Assembly: GCA_027604005.1 (NCBI GenBank)
Contig: JADGJT010000021.1
Span: 26,568 to 90,567 of the forward strand
Length of the DNA: 64,000 nucleotides
Reading direction: 5' to 3'
Origin: Dinochytrium kinnereticum
Lineage: Eukaryota > Chytridiomycota > Chytridiomycetes > Chytridiales > Chytridiaceae
Shown piece by piece: positions 12,057 through 22,364 of the stretch (position 1 is the stretch's first letter; every line of letters starts with the position of its first letter). The position numbers and the translations under genes were made by a program. A model generated the notes under the pieces. That model was not told the DNA's origin. It saw only the letters and a program-made list of their open reading frames with translations, and did not search any database.

Positions 12057-12856
12057 GATGATTAGTTCCTGGACGAGGCCGTGAATTCCAACGGTGATGG
12101 GATCAAAAGGGCTGAGGCATTCGCATGCATGGAAAGGTGTCCCGAATGCAATGGGAGGAAGATTGAAAGAGAGCCGTACGGAGCATCATCACAAGCAGCG
12201 CTTGTGATATCCTTCGCGCCGAATGCGGTCCAAACAGATCCCTGGGGTTTAAGCAAGCTGCCTGTGCTCAGACTCACCACTCAAGGAAGCGATGCGATGC
12301 GCTGCGTCAAAGTCTCCGTCACAAGTCAGTCAGTCAGTCAGTCAGTCAGCGTCCAGAACGACGATGTGGATGCTGCTGGTTGGTTTTGCAGTCGTTCGTC
12401 TGCCCTCGTCGGCGGCTGGCTGAGGCGGGTGTGCACGTCGGGGCTGAAGAATTTGAAGAAATTCCAAATTTCACTTTCTGCCTGCGTCCCGCCACTGCAC
12501 TGGCCGACGGCTGGACAGTTGCCGACGCGAGGCAGGAGGGCGACGGCGGCGCTGTTGCTGTCTGTTGCTGCTGGTGGTGGAAGGAAGCATGCGCAGGATG
12601 CGTGCTGGTTGCGCTCTCTGGATGCGCGTTGACGCGGGGAACGGTGGCTGATGCGCGCTTTCTTGGTGCAGCCCATCATCGAACGCACATGCAGGCGACA
12701 GAGACACATCCTGTCCCCTTCGCAGTGCGTCCGTCGTCAGGCGTTGTTTCATGCCTCTCTCCAGCTGCCTGCGTCCGTTCAAGTCGCCCTTGACTGGCTG
12801 GCCGAACGTTGTTCAAATCTTTCCAAACACAAATCTCACCCATCGTGGAGACGGTC
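12057..12856. other. Divergent intergenic region with a GTCA microsatellite
   Basis: The ~870 bases between CHS7 (leftward from 11990) and the F-box gene (rightward from 12857) probably hold both promoters. An open frame at 12081-12632 on the plus strand is not supported: its composition is poor and it crosses the simple repeat. Confidence 0.45.
12325..12349. repeat. (GTCA)6 tetranucleotide repeat
   Basis: Six perfect tandem copies of GTCA sit in the intergenic region upstream of the F-box gene. No other long tetranucleotide tract occurs nearby. Confidence 0.85.
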
Positions 12857-14473
12857 ATGGCAACGGATGTGAGGCCGTCGCTGCGACGGCTGCCAGAGGA
12901 GCTCATCCTGCAGGTAATGCTGGCGATGGATCATCACGACTCGCTGCGAGACATGGCCGCCACCTGCAGGGCATTTCGAAGGCTGTCCGAGCCCATCCGA
13001 TGGAGGGCCATTCGATTCTCAACACCCACGAAAATCAGATCCCTGATGGCCATGGGCCCTCCGCCGCACGTTCTGCAGCACGTTCGCACCGTTTCTTGCT
13101 ATATGCAGTACCTGGGAGACTCGAAGGATCGCAGGCGGCGCAATGGGTCCGCAAAGCTTTTTGAGGGGCTTGATGCATTGGAGCTTCTCGCTTACAAGTT
13201 ACGGAACCCCGTCGAATGGAGGTTCTTGCCGAGCTACTTTTGCTTGAGTCTTCCAGACAGCGAGGCTCTGAGATCCCTCTCTCTCGTTCCACGTTTTCCC
13301 TTGATGGTGATAGGCAGGCCGACCCTTAGCTCTTGGCTCACATTCACTCAAAGGGACCAGGGCAGCACCTTTTCCAGACACATTAAGATCACTTATTCCC
13401 ACATCACTCACATTCAACTCAGTGACTGGAATTGGTTTACTTCGCGTATTATGACTGAGGCTCTTCGGGGCCTTCCGCAACTCGTCAAGATAAATGTTTC
13501 TTTTTCCACAAACGAACTCGCCAAGTTTCTGAGCCTTCAGTTTCCTTCCCTCCGTCACCTTCAAATGGACATCCGGGCATGCAATGACACCTGGGACACA
13601 CTCAACCAGTATGCTGGATGCCTATCGTCGCTACGGTCCTTGAGGGTCACCACAGAGGGCTCATCGCCTGAATTTGGGATTGCTATTCGTGCTCGACTTT
13701 GGGCGGAAAGCCTGTTGAGTCTCCTCAGCCAAGGCCTGGAAGAACTTTCGATCAATCTCTTCTCATACATGGACCAAGACATAATGGACATGATCCACTC
13801 GCTCTTGCCAAATTTGCGTGCATGCGAGCTTCATGGGCTTGACTCGGAACATCCCACCACGATTTCAAACTCAATATCCTTTCCTTTCCCCAAGATCGTC
13901 TACCTGTCCCTTCATCTAACAGCAACCTTTTTACAACAATATCTGTCGACCGATCAGATGGTTTCTGCAAGCACTGTTTGGGAAGGGATCCGGTGGATGC
14001 GTATCCGTCTTGACTCATTGCCCTTAGATCCAATGCACCTAGCTCCCTTATTGAAACGACTTTGCAACCTCGAAACTCTTGAGATTCATATCCTCTCAGT
14101 CTCATCCACCGACTTCATTCCAACCCTAAACGTCATCAGGGCCTTTACCACTCGATCCCTTCATAACCTGATCTTGAACGTGCCTGTAAGGACACTACAT
14201 TGCTTGGATCCCTATTTGCTCGGCATTCTGAGCTTCCCTTTGGAAGATAAGCGGGACGAAAGCATGCGGTCTACGGGCTGCTTCAAGGGCAGGCTGATGT
14301 ACCCGAATCTGGACTTGATTGATGTGGCGGTTGACGCGGATGTTGCAATGTCGTCGTTATGGAAACGGATAGTGGTTGATGCAAGTCAACAAGGTCTTAT
14401 GTTGAAGAAGCCTCAAGGAAGACTTCTTTATGGGACTTTTGATAGAAATAGTTGGGTGAATGAAGGATGGTGA
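12857..14473 (+). CDS. F-box protein
   Basis: A single uninterrupted frame of 538 residues, unusual among the intron-rich neighbours. The ATG at 12857 follows a frame that is open further upstream but lacks another ATG. Residues 7-55 form an F-box: SLRRLPEELILQVMLAMDHHDSL then DMAATCRAFRRLSEPIRWRAIRF, with the Leu-Pro-x-Glu start and Cys-Arg-x-Phe/Trp pattern. Such proteins recruit substrates to SCF (Skp1-cullin) ubiquitin ligases. The rest (about 480 residues) is Leu-rich with irregular repeats (SLRHLQMDIRACND, SLRSLRVTTEG, NLETLEIHIL), like the degenerate leucine-rich repeats of many fungal F-box proteins. The substrate cannot be inferred. Confidence 0.82.
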   Translation: MATDVRPSLRRLPEELILQVMLAMDHHDSLRDMAATCRAFRRLSEPIRWRAIRFSTPTKIRSLMAMGPPPHVLQHVRTVSCYMQYLGDSKDRRRRNGSAKLFEGLDALELLAYKLRNPVEWRFLPSYFCLSLPDSEALRSLSLVPRFPLMVIGRPTLSSWLTFTQRDQGSTFSRHIKITYSHITHIQLSDWNWFTSRIMTEALRGLPQLVKINVSFSTNELAKFLSLQFPSLRHLQMDIRACNDTWDTLNQYAGCLSSLRSLRVTTEGSSPEFGIAIRARLWAESLLSLLSQGLEELSINLFSYMDQDIMDMIHSLLPNLRACELHGLDSEHPTTISNSISFPFPKIVYLSLHLTATFLQQYLSTDQMVSASTVWEGIRWMRIRLDSLPLDPMHLAPLLKRLCNLETLEIHILSVSSTDFIPTLNVIRAFTTRSLHNLILNVPVRTLHCLDPYLLGILSFPLEDKRDESMRSTGCFKGRLMYPNLDLIDVAVDADVAMSSLWKRIVVDASQQGLMLKKPQGRLLYGTFDRNSWVNEGW

Positions 14474-14672
14474 TGTATCCTCTTCCTTCAATGGCACCCG
14501 TTCACAGTCCACACGCTAAAATAAAACATTGAGCAACGTGTGAGGCCTTGTTAGCCCTTGATTGAGCCCCTGGTGCCAGTACGTGTTGTTGCCAGCTGAC
14601 TGCTCCACTTGCGGGCATTATGGCGTGCCAACTTGGTCGATTCCATGCTGGCAAATTACTCCCTTTGACGTT

Positions 14673-15460
14673 ATGCCCCCTACCACCACCTTCAAAGTAG
14701 CGATAGGTGAGCAGTCGCAGCATCCGCGTCATCCAAACCGTATCTCACAAATCGCATGCCTGTCAGTCGGGGACTCTGGTACTGGGAAGAGCTCTCTGAT
14801 CAAGCGGCTGGCAACTGGAGTCTTTGAAGAGGACATTCAGCGTAAAGCATTCCGCCGATTCAATCGGAATCTGAAAGACATGTTTTTCAGGAACGCTCGG
14901 GGTTGAAGTAACTCACCTCACCTTAAAGACCACAGATGGGACCCTGATTGTGTTGGACTTTTGGGACGTTGTGCCGTGAGTGCCAGTTTGCGAGGGGATG
15001 CCAACTCATTTTTATTACCCCTCAGAGCGGAAAACCCTGTAACGATGAGATCGAGCTCATACTAGTAAGCTTTCGTCTCGAGTTATCTCTCAAAAACAGA
15101 GAAACAAAGACTGATGATGCTAACGAGGCCAACAAGCATGCAAAGCCATGCCGCCATCGTATTGTTCAACGTGATGGTAAAGGAGAGCAAAGAAAACGTC
15201 TCTTTCTGGAAAGCACTCCTTGCCGATCAATGCCCGGATATTCCTGTGGCCGTATGCGGCAACAAGGTCGACCTGAAGGTGAAAACAGACGTCTATGTTT
15301 GACCCTCTGACCGCGTCTTGTTGGTTTTCAGGAAAAGTCACAGAGCCGGCCGTGCAGCGAGAACCAATTCAACATTAGCGTCAAGGATAACATCAACATG
15401 AACAGATTATTGCTGTGGATCGCCCGTAGCCTCTCTGGGTTCGTTCAACCCACTAAGTAA
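14673..15460 (+). CDS. Degenerate Ran-like small GTPase
   Basis: Six short exons: 14673..14706, 14767..14841, 14891..14975, 15026..15064, 15137..15278 and 15332..15460, giving 167 residues. Phases agree at every junction and the product aligns by eye with Ran along its length. The P-loop is intact (VGDSGTGKSSLIKRL), as are the switch I threonine block (TLGVEVTHL, compare Ran TLGVEVHPL), the base-recognition motif (CGNKVDLK) and an SAK-like loop (NISVKDNINMNRLLLWIARSL). Switch II is altered: Ran's WDTAGQE is WDVVPAE here, so the catalytic Gln and the invariant Gly are gone. The region after GNKVDLK is shortened and the acidic Ran C-terminal tail is missing (Ran is about 215 residues). It may bind nucleotide without hydrolysing it, or be a decaying paralogue. 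Confidence 0.72.
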
Positions 15461-16078
15461 AATGTGATATGTGTTAATTCATTACACTTTAGCAATCCAT
15501 CGACGGAGATTCTCTTGGCGTAGATACTAACAACGATGAACTCGAGTATTCTGCTAAGGCAGCCCCTGCAACGCCCCCCGCATTTCCCCACCTTTTGAAT
15601 GCAAATACACACCCACAACCACACGAAATGAAACACATCCCAAACAGCCAAAGAGGTCTGGTGTGAAAAGCAGTTCGCGTCCACTTCCCTGCAGGTTAAC
15701 TTACCCATACGCGCACCGCGGCAGCATGCCCTTTATCCACCCAAGTCGCCAATAACGTCTGCTCCTAGCATGGTACGGGATGGTGTACCGTCGAGACGAA
15801 TTTCCAAAATCGGGTTGCTGACGGGAAAACACCCCAACGATGACCTCCTCAGCACCGCCGTCGACGTCTCCGTCGTCCCAGCCGAGCTCTGGGAGCAGCA
15901 TCTTTGTGAGGTCCATGCTTGCCGGTGGCATATCGAACATGATCTCGTCTTCCAGTTGAGTTGATTTGGTTGTCTTTGGGGCAAGACCCCGCTTATGCAT
16001 TGGTTTTTGAGGATGAGTTTAGACGGAAGGAGTTTTGGGGTGGTGTAATGAGGTGCATGCCTTACGACAGGAAACAAT
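15461..16078. other. Unassigned region; possible minus-strand open frame 15701-16000
   Basis: About 620 bases lie between the Ran-like gene and the mitochondrial carrier. On the minus strand a 99-codon frame from an ATG at 16000 contains a compositionally plausible acidic stretch (STQLEDEIMFDMPPASMDLT then LLPELGWDDGDVDGG), but I find no clear continuation by splicing. On the plus strand a competing frame exists at 15770-15964. I cannot decide whether this is a short gene, a missing first exon of the carrier, or non-coding. Confidence 0.25.
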
Positions 16079-17492
16079 ATGTTTGGTGTTTTGAAAGCAC
16101 TGAAGATGTTTATCTGGAACGCAATGACTATGGCGTTTCTGGGCCGCCAATCTGACCATCCCCTGCCCCATTCAGTTCTAAACCCAACAGACGTCTGCAA
16201 GGTCCGTCTTCAAGTCCAAAACATCTCATCCTCAAACTCCTCCCAAGCACCCCCAAAATATCGATCCCTCACCCACACCGCCGCCAGAATCTACGCAGAA
16301 GAAGGCATCGCAGGCCTTTTTGTCCCGGGCCTGTTTGCCACCGTCCTGCGAGAGCTGTGCTACTCCTCCTTGAGATTCGCTTTCTATGCACCCATCAAGA
16401 CTGGGTTGCATTCGTGGATTGTGGACGAGGAGACTGCGAATAATGTTCAGCAAGGGGGGGAACCGTTTTTGATAAAGCTGTTGTCGGGTCTTTCGTCGGG
16501 GATTTTGGGGTCGACTTTGGCTAATCCGACGGATGTGGTAAAGATTAGGCTGCAGAGTGAGGTTGGTTTTTTTTATTATTATTAGTATTTATTTGAGCTT
16601 GGCTTTCTGGGTTGTTGATGCTGTTTTTTCGTTTTTTTTTTTCTGTTTTCTTTCGGTTTGTTTCTTTCTAGCTTACTTTAAAATGGACAGGCGGGGCGAG
16701 TCGTTAATGGATTGTATGTTTCGGGGCTTCATGAAGGCCAGCCACCAACCTACAAAAATACTCTTCACGCATTTTATCGGATCGCCGTTGACGAGGGTTT
16801 TCCTGGGTTATATCGTGGAGTCATGTCGACCTTGCTCAGGGTATTGTTTTATGTTTTTTTCACCCATCCCAAGTTTTTCTTTTTCTTTGTTGAGTTCCTA
16901 AAACAATTAATGCTTTCACATCCTCAACGACCTTTTTCTTCTCGTGTCAATTTTATGTGTTGCTGATTCCATGCTCATACTTACTTTTGGCAACCAATAC
17001 ACTTTTTACAAGGCTGGAGCCGTGACTGGGGTTCAGCTGGCGTCTTACGATGAAACAAAGTACCTCTTGAAAAAGCACAATATCTTGCAAGAAGGGTTCA
17101 GTCTCCACTTAACCGCATCAGTCGTCGCAGGCGTTGTAACAAGTGAGTTCACTCAACAACCTCAACCAAACCGTCTCTTACATACCTTCCTTTCTCACCA
17201 TCCATCCCCCCTTCCCCGTTTCGTAAAAATCACCAACAACAAACCAGCAACCGCCTCCGCCCCTATCGACTTTGTCAAATCCCGAATCCTGAGTCAAAGC
17301 TCTGCAGCTCCAGACAGGTACACAGGCGTCCTCAACTGCATGTACCGTTCAGTGATGGTAGAGAACAAAGGCAACCCCGCCATTCTCTTCAGGGGCTGGC
17401 TTCCCTCCTACCTTCGTCTCGCTCCTCACTTTGTCATCGCTCTGCCTTTGAATGAGTGGTGTAGAAAGATGTTGGGGTTGAACGCGTTGTGA
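16079..17492 (+). CDS. Mitochondrial carrier family (SLC25) transporter
   Basis: Four exons: 16079..16561, 16691..16840, 17013..17142 and 17248..17492, giving 335 residues. Three tandem ~100-residue carrier repeats are visible from their signatures: NPTDVCKVRLQVQ, NPTDVVKIRLQSE and APIDFVKSRILSQ, with downstream elements such as EEGIAGLFVPGL, DEGFPGLYRGV and NKGNPAILFRGWLPSYLRLAPH. This is an inner-membrane exchanger. The Arg-Leu-Gln signatures and a QLASYDETK-like element recall the dicarboxylate/oxaloacetate/UCP branch, so the substrate is only guessed. The first helix is abnormal: the residues before the first signature (KMFIWNAMTMAFLG, then polar RQSDHPLPHS) do not form a standard GxxxG helix, so the true first exon may be elsewhere. 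Confidence 0.83.
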
Positions 17493-18002
17493 GGTGGCAG
17501 GGGGGGAAGCTTTTCTTTTTCTTTTTCTTTTTTTTTTTGAGATCATCGTTTCTTGCTTTCTTTTTGTGGCCTTTTTCTTTTGCGATTCATTTTTTTTTGT
17601 TAAGTGGTGGTATGTGCTGGGTGCGTTTTTTTTTTTGGCTTCTCTGGTTTAACCATCTTTCGGTTCGTTTGTGCCAGGACCGGGTTTCTGTCGCGCGTAC
17701 TCTTTACCTGAATAGAATAGACCAATACACCTTTTACCTTCTCCTCATTGTAGTTTTCGTTTGTCTGCCAATTGACGGTGGCAATCAGGGGTTGGGGTAG
17801 CTCATATAATGATTTCTCAGAGGCACTACCAGTGAAAAGATGATAAAAAAAGAACAGCGATCTGGTCAATGTATTCATCTCTTTCATTAAAAAAAGCTTC
17901 ATCAGGTATCGCCACAAAAACCACAACAAGTCAAACGCATTGTCCCTCACGAAGCAAAGGGCCAACACGAAGACAAACCACGTATCAGCCCAAAAACCCT
18001 GC
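17493..18002. other. T-rich convergent 3' region
   Basis: This lies between two convergent stops (carrier at 17492, mL38 at 18003). It is full of T-tracts (17515-17640). I see no gene. Confidence 0.5.
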
Positions 18003-20165
18003 TCAAACATTCTTGTATCGGTATGGCTTGAGCATAATCTTCTTTGTAACCTCCCCAACAACCTTTCCAGCAACATCCCCCTCCTTCGCCCTAACAATAC
18101 CAACGCTACCAATGGTGGTAACCCTGGGAATCTTCCTGTCCCCCTCCCTTACCAAAGCCTTTGCCCTAATCTTCTTCGTAGCATCCTTCGCCTCCCAAGC
18201 CTCTTTACTCTTCTCAGCTTCAATCATGCGTCTGGTAGTGCGGCGAGGCAGGCGAGGAGGAGCAACAACACCTGTGTTCAGAGGGGCAAGGTCGGTGGCG
18301 GAGAGAGATGATAAAGGTCCCTTGGAAGCGAGATCAGTGGCAACGGCAGTCGCAATCTGAATCTTGTTGACAAGGCTTGGGACTTGGCGAAGCTCGCCAT
18401 AGACGGGCTCGTGGATACCTTTTCAATTGACACAAGTTAGCGAGATGTCGGGATGCGGGGCAGAGAGAGATAGAGGGCTTTGTCTTGCTTGCATCAGGTT
18501 AAAGAAAGTTTTCTCCGCAGTGGATTGCTCAGAGAGATTCCCATTTTCTCATTCATCACTTGCGCAAGGAAAAGGTAGGATGCGAGAGGAGACTCACCCA
18601 GTCGACTGTAAATGTCCGAGGTGTGGAGGTTATACGACGACGTGAAGAACGCAAACCCGGCAAGGCTCATGTTGTGATCGGTCTTAAACTTCCAGGCCGG
18701 GAAAAGACCCCTATTGACAAAAAGGAACAGGTTAGGAGAGTATTCCAGGTTCACGACAACAAACTCCACAAAGACGACATACCTTTCCCTAACCTGCAAC
18801 TTCTGCTCGGCCTCCCCATATACAGACTTTAAGAAAGGTTTCTTCTTATCAACTCCAGAGTACCTTGCCTCAACAGCCTTCGCAGTCTCTGCCCAATCAA
18901 CAGTAACACCCTGCTTAGGCTGCCTGAAAGCATAGAGGACATATCGATGCAGGCGGCGAGGATTACTGTTGGGTGGATGGGGAGGGACGTAGGGAAGCAC
19001 CACATTCCCAGGAATCTCGGGAGGAGTTCCCGGCCTTGGAGGGTGGTAATCAAAACCACTCCTCTCAGCAGCACTGACTTGCGGCGCCGCCTTTCTGCCA
19101 AGGAAAGGTGAGGAGCCGCCCGGAATGACCAATCGGCCAGTGACAGGGATATCAGTAACTAGCCAATGGCACCATTCTTCGTAGCTGCGAGTATCAAGGT
19201 TGGGGCGGTCGAGGTCAGCGAGGAGGAGGGTGTAGTATTGGGTGTTGGGGTTTGTGGAGCTCAAGGTGATGGTAGGGGAGTAGAGTGCCTAAAATGAAGA
19301 ACCGGTTAATGTAAAAACAGCCAAAGAGTAGCGACAGAAGACAGGAGATGAATGATCTACTGACCCAGTTTGGCGGGACCGCATGCCCAAAGCAGCCTTC
19401 CCATTGCGTATTCGGAAAGTTGACCTCAACGTTGATCTCTGGCTTCATAGCCTTCAATATCTTTGAAGGAAAGGCATCCACAAAGAGATTGAACCGCTCA
19501 GCGGTTTTGACCAGCTTCGGCACAACGTAGCTCTCGAAACGCCGCCTCTTCATCGCCTCAAAAACAGCAGGATCAACCTCGCTAAGCTGAGGAAACTTTG
19601 TCTTGAGCTTCTCCACCTTCTCCAGCTCGGCCTTGCGCCCATTAAACACATAATGGTTGAACAGATCAGTGAAGCCAATGTCAATGTTGAGATTACGAAT
19701 CTTGAGCTCTAGATGCGCAATCTTCTTAGTAAGGTCCTTGTCTTCAGGTGCCTTGGCCTTGGCCGCAAGAGCCTGCTCAAGCTCGACGCGGCACGCATCG
19801 ATCTTTTGCCTCACAGATGACTTCTCCGACTCCAGAATGCTCATCGCAGCATCGTAAGCAGGGTCAGAACCAATCTTGGGCGGATCGTAACGCAACCTAT
19901 CGACAACATGCATCTTCTCGTTGGTGCAGACGGTGACTGACCGAGAGGGCTGCTGCAAGGAACTCCTTGAATGACGGATGAGCGGACGGGACGTGCAGGA
20001 AGATGAGGAGAGTGAGGATAATGGACGGCAGTGAATGGGGAGGAGGAATGGGGTTGAGAAGGGAGCTAGAGCGGGCAGAGGGGAGGCTGAAGAAGGACGT
20101 GATGCTGTGGAGGGGGGATGGGGAATGCGGAGCGAGATGCCCCTGAGGGGATGCGTTGACGGCAT
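18003..20165 (-). CDS. Mitochondrial large-subunit ribosomal protein mL38
   Basis: Four exons: 20165..19365, 19288..18783, 18710..18598 and 18418..18003, giving 611 residues. mL38 (yeast Mrpl35) carries a phosphatidylethanolamine-binding-protein (PEBP) fold in the mitoribosome large subunit. The N-terminus (Ser/Pro/Arg-rich, no acids for about 60 residues) is a mitochondrial presequence. Next comes a Lys/Glu-rich coiled segment, then NFPNTQWEGCFGHAVPPNW. The PEBP core follows: YYTLLLADLDRPNLDTRSYEEWCHWLVTDIPV, GNVVLPYVPPHPPNSNPRRLHRYVLYAFRQ, matching the DPD, GxxxxxYxPPxP and HRY/F signatures. After RGLFPAWKFKTDHNMSLAGFAFF, a basic C-terminal extension (KKIRAKALVREGDRKIPRV) of about 140 residues is visible. 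The small exon joins are unambiguous. Confidence 0.88.
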
Positions 20166-20742
20166 CTCCAGCAGTGATGGAGGAAGGAAAAACGGACGGA
20201 TGGATGGATGGATGCGTGTAGGGATGGATGGATGGATGGATGGATCCGTCCGTGCAGCTCCGAGGTCAACTCGACGGGTTGAGGTGAGGAGTGAGCGACG
20301 ACGAGGATTGAAGAAAAAATGAAAAAACGGAAAACACGAAAAAGTTGGACTTTAAATATTCCCTGCCTATTCTCCGATGCTTGCCTTCAACCCATCACTG
20401 AACGCGACACGCGTCAGCTGGCTGCTCACCCCTTGGGCTCTTTGACGCGTCAAGGATTCAGACGCGCTACGAGGCCACGCATCCCTTCCCACAACACGTC
20501 GCAGCTGAGAGAAGCATCCCTGCGTGCACACACCATCACCCATCAGCCCCGTCCCACCACCGCAATGCTGCAACCGGAGCGAGGGAGGGGAGACCGCTGC
20601 TGCCCGTTAGCCCGCCGAGGTTGAATTGACTGGCAAGGGGTACGTTCGTTGGGCGCTTCGTGCATGGCGTGAGGTCAGAGCACTGCCAATCTGACATTTC
20701 TCCGTTCCATTCACCCGAGCGAAGCTCAACCGACACAGAATA
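20166..20742. promoter_or_regulatory. Bidirectional promoter region with ACGCGT palindromes
   Basis: The 577 bases separate the start of the leftward mL38 gene from that of the rightward thioesterase. They contain two ACGCGT cores: 20409-20414, and a perfect 12-base palindrome TTGACGCGTCAA at 20442-20453. ACGCGT is the binding core (MCB) of the fungal MBF cell-cycle factor; whether it works so here is inference. Confidence 0.4.
20196..20246. repeat. GGAT tetranucleotide tract, interrupted
   Basis: Two runs of GGAT repeats (about 20197-20213 and 20222-20246) are separated by a short non-repeat spacer. They lie just upstream of the mL38 start codon, probably in its 5' UTR. Confidence 0.8.
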
Positions 20743-21687
20743 ATGTCCAGCGCTCGCTTCCTCAGGACGCTCACCGTCGCCGGTGGCTCGGCAGGCATCG
20801 GCGGCATCCTCGCTGTGAACTTTATGCCCCGTCGCTACGGCGACCAGATTGAGGACCACCACATGCCCGCAGATGCAATTCGAAGCAAGGTCGAGTCAAC
20901 GTCACTGGTGCGGTCGCTGTTGAAGAAGCCTGATCTTGAGATTGTTCCCTTCCGGCCTGTGTTGACGGCTTTGGGGGGTGATCCTATTGCTGAGAGGAAG
21001 GATGGGGCCATGCTTGGGACGATGAAGGTGGATGGGACGGTTGAGGAGGATCCAGTCGCTTACAGGTCTCATTTGCTGAGGGGGACTTCGCTGTATGGGC
21101 CCGGGAAGATTGAGTATGCTTTCGGACTTTTTTCGAGGAAGGATAAGGCGCTTATCAAAGTTACGAAGATTGGAGAGAACCTATGCGGCCATCCTGGTAT
21201 GCCTCTTTTTTGCTTTGGCGTGGATTAGGCTTAATGAGTCTAAATGTTAGGTATCGTTCATGGGGGTTTGATATCTGCCCTTTTTGATGACTACATGGGA
21301 GCTCTGTTTCTAATGAATGCATCCGGCAAGTATTCGGGCTTCACGGCCAACCTCAGCGTGGATTACAGGTGATTTTACTTATAACATTGGCACCTTTTTT
21401 GAATTTAACGCCATGCGAACAGAGTCCCAATGCCAGCACCATCTACTATAGCCATCGTCGTTTGGATTGAAAGAGTGGAGGGACGGAAAGTGTTCTTGAA
21501 GGCCGAGGCTCACGCATGCGAGCCTTCTGAGATTCCCTTCATCTTGAACGCCAAAGCGAAGGAGACCAGCCCACAGGTTGAGCGATGGATTGGATCCAAA
21601 TCGATCAAGTTTGCGGATGCTTCCAGTCTCTACATCATTCCAAGGGATCAATATGACAGGATGCTGAAGTCCACGGAGACAGTTTGA
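20743..21687 (+). CDS. Hotdog-fold thioesterase (PaaI/THEM4-like)
   Basis: Three exons: 20743..21196, 21251..21368 and 21423..21687, giving 278 residues. The second exon supplies the family core: GIVHGGLISALFDDYMGALF, with the HGG loop and catalytic acidic residue of the PaaI/4HBT thioesterase family, then GFTANLSVDYRVPMPA. The last exon holds the final strands (VVWIERVEGRKVFLKAEAH). Such enzymes hydrolyse acyl-CoA thioesters. The N-terminus (ARFLRTLTVAGGSAGIGG) has Arg followed by a glycine-rich hydrophobic stretch, which could be a mitochondrial presequence or membrane anchor, similar to other fungal members with an N-terminal hydrophobic segment. The acyl substrate cannot be told. Confidence 0.85.
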
Positions 21688-22364
21688 TTTTAATCAAGCT
21701 TCTTGCGTGTTTCTTTTGGTTTTGGCTTAAGGGGCGACATCGTTCACGTTATCACCGGCCAAGCTTGCCTTTTCTTTTTGGATTTTCTATTTCCGCATAC
21801 GCTTCACTTTCTTTCGTCAACCTCATTTTTTGTCACTTAACCACCTAACTGCACTTGTCCTCATATCGTCCCATATATTGGGTGTTTTTCAGGAAGGAGT
21901 CCCTTTGGCGTCAAGGACGCTACTATTTGATGAGACATTCAGTTGGGCCAAGCTCTTTCCCCCAAAAAGACATGCAAGCCAGAACAAAATAACAAACTAT
22001 TTATTGCTCCTGATCTTTTCCATCTCGTCGTTTGCCATGATTCCATTCTTCGCTGAAACAATAATAATGGAGGGAAGCGAACGAGGGTCGTCCTCCTCCT
22101 CCCCCCAACCCCCATCTCAAAACTCCAAACAAAAAAAATGTTTTGGCGGAGCTTGAACCAGCAGATCCAAATCATTGAGTGTCCTCGCCGCTCGCTGCTC
22201 GCAACTTGAATCTGACCTCAATCGACCACTGGCATCGTCCTCCTGCTCTCCCCACACCGCTCGAGCCGTCCGTCGCCATCGTCCAGCTGTCAAGCTTAGG
22301 TGGACGACGAGCTGAAAAATAACATTATCGTCCGAGTAGCCAACATCACAGCTCAAGACGAACT
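21688..22364. other. Intergenic region between thioesterase and ATP-grasp genes
   Basis: About 680 bases between two same-strand genes. T-rich 3' sequence of the thioesterase comes first, then probable promoter of the next gene. I saw no gene. A tRNA-like T-arm word near 22150 fails on stem pairing. Confidence 0.45.

Noticed and set aside
12081..12632. 183-codon plus-strand open frame between CHS7 and the F-box gene
   Set aside because: It runs through the GTCA microsatellite (giving a Ser-Val-Gln repeat) and has no domain or splice support.
22130..22210. tRNA-like T-arm word (GGTTCAAGCTC on the minus strand)
   Set aside because: Flanking bases do not pair into a T stem or acceptor stem, and no A/B-box pair at proper spacing was found.
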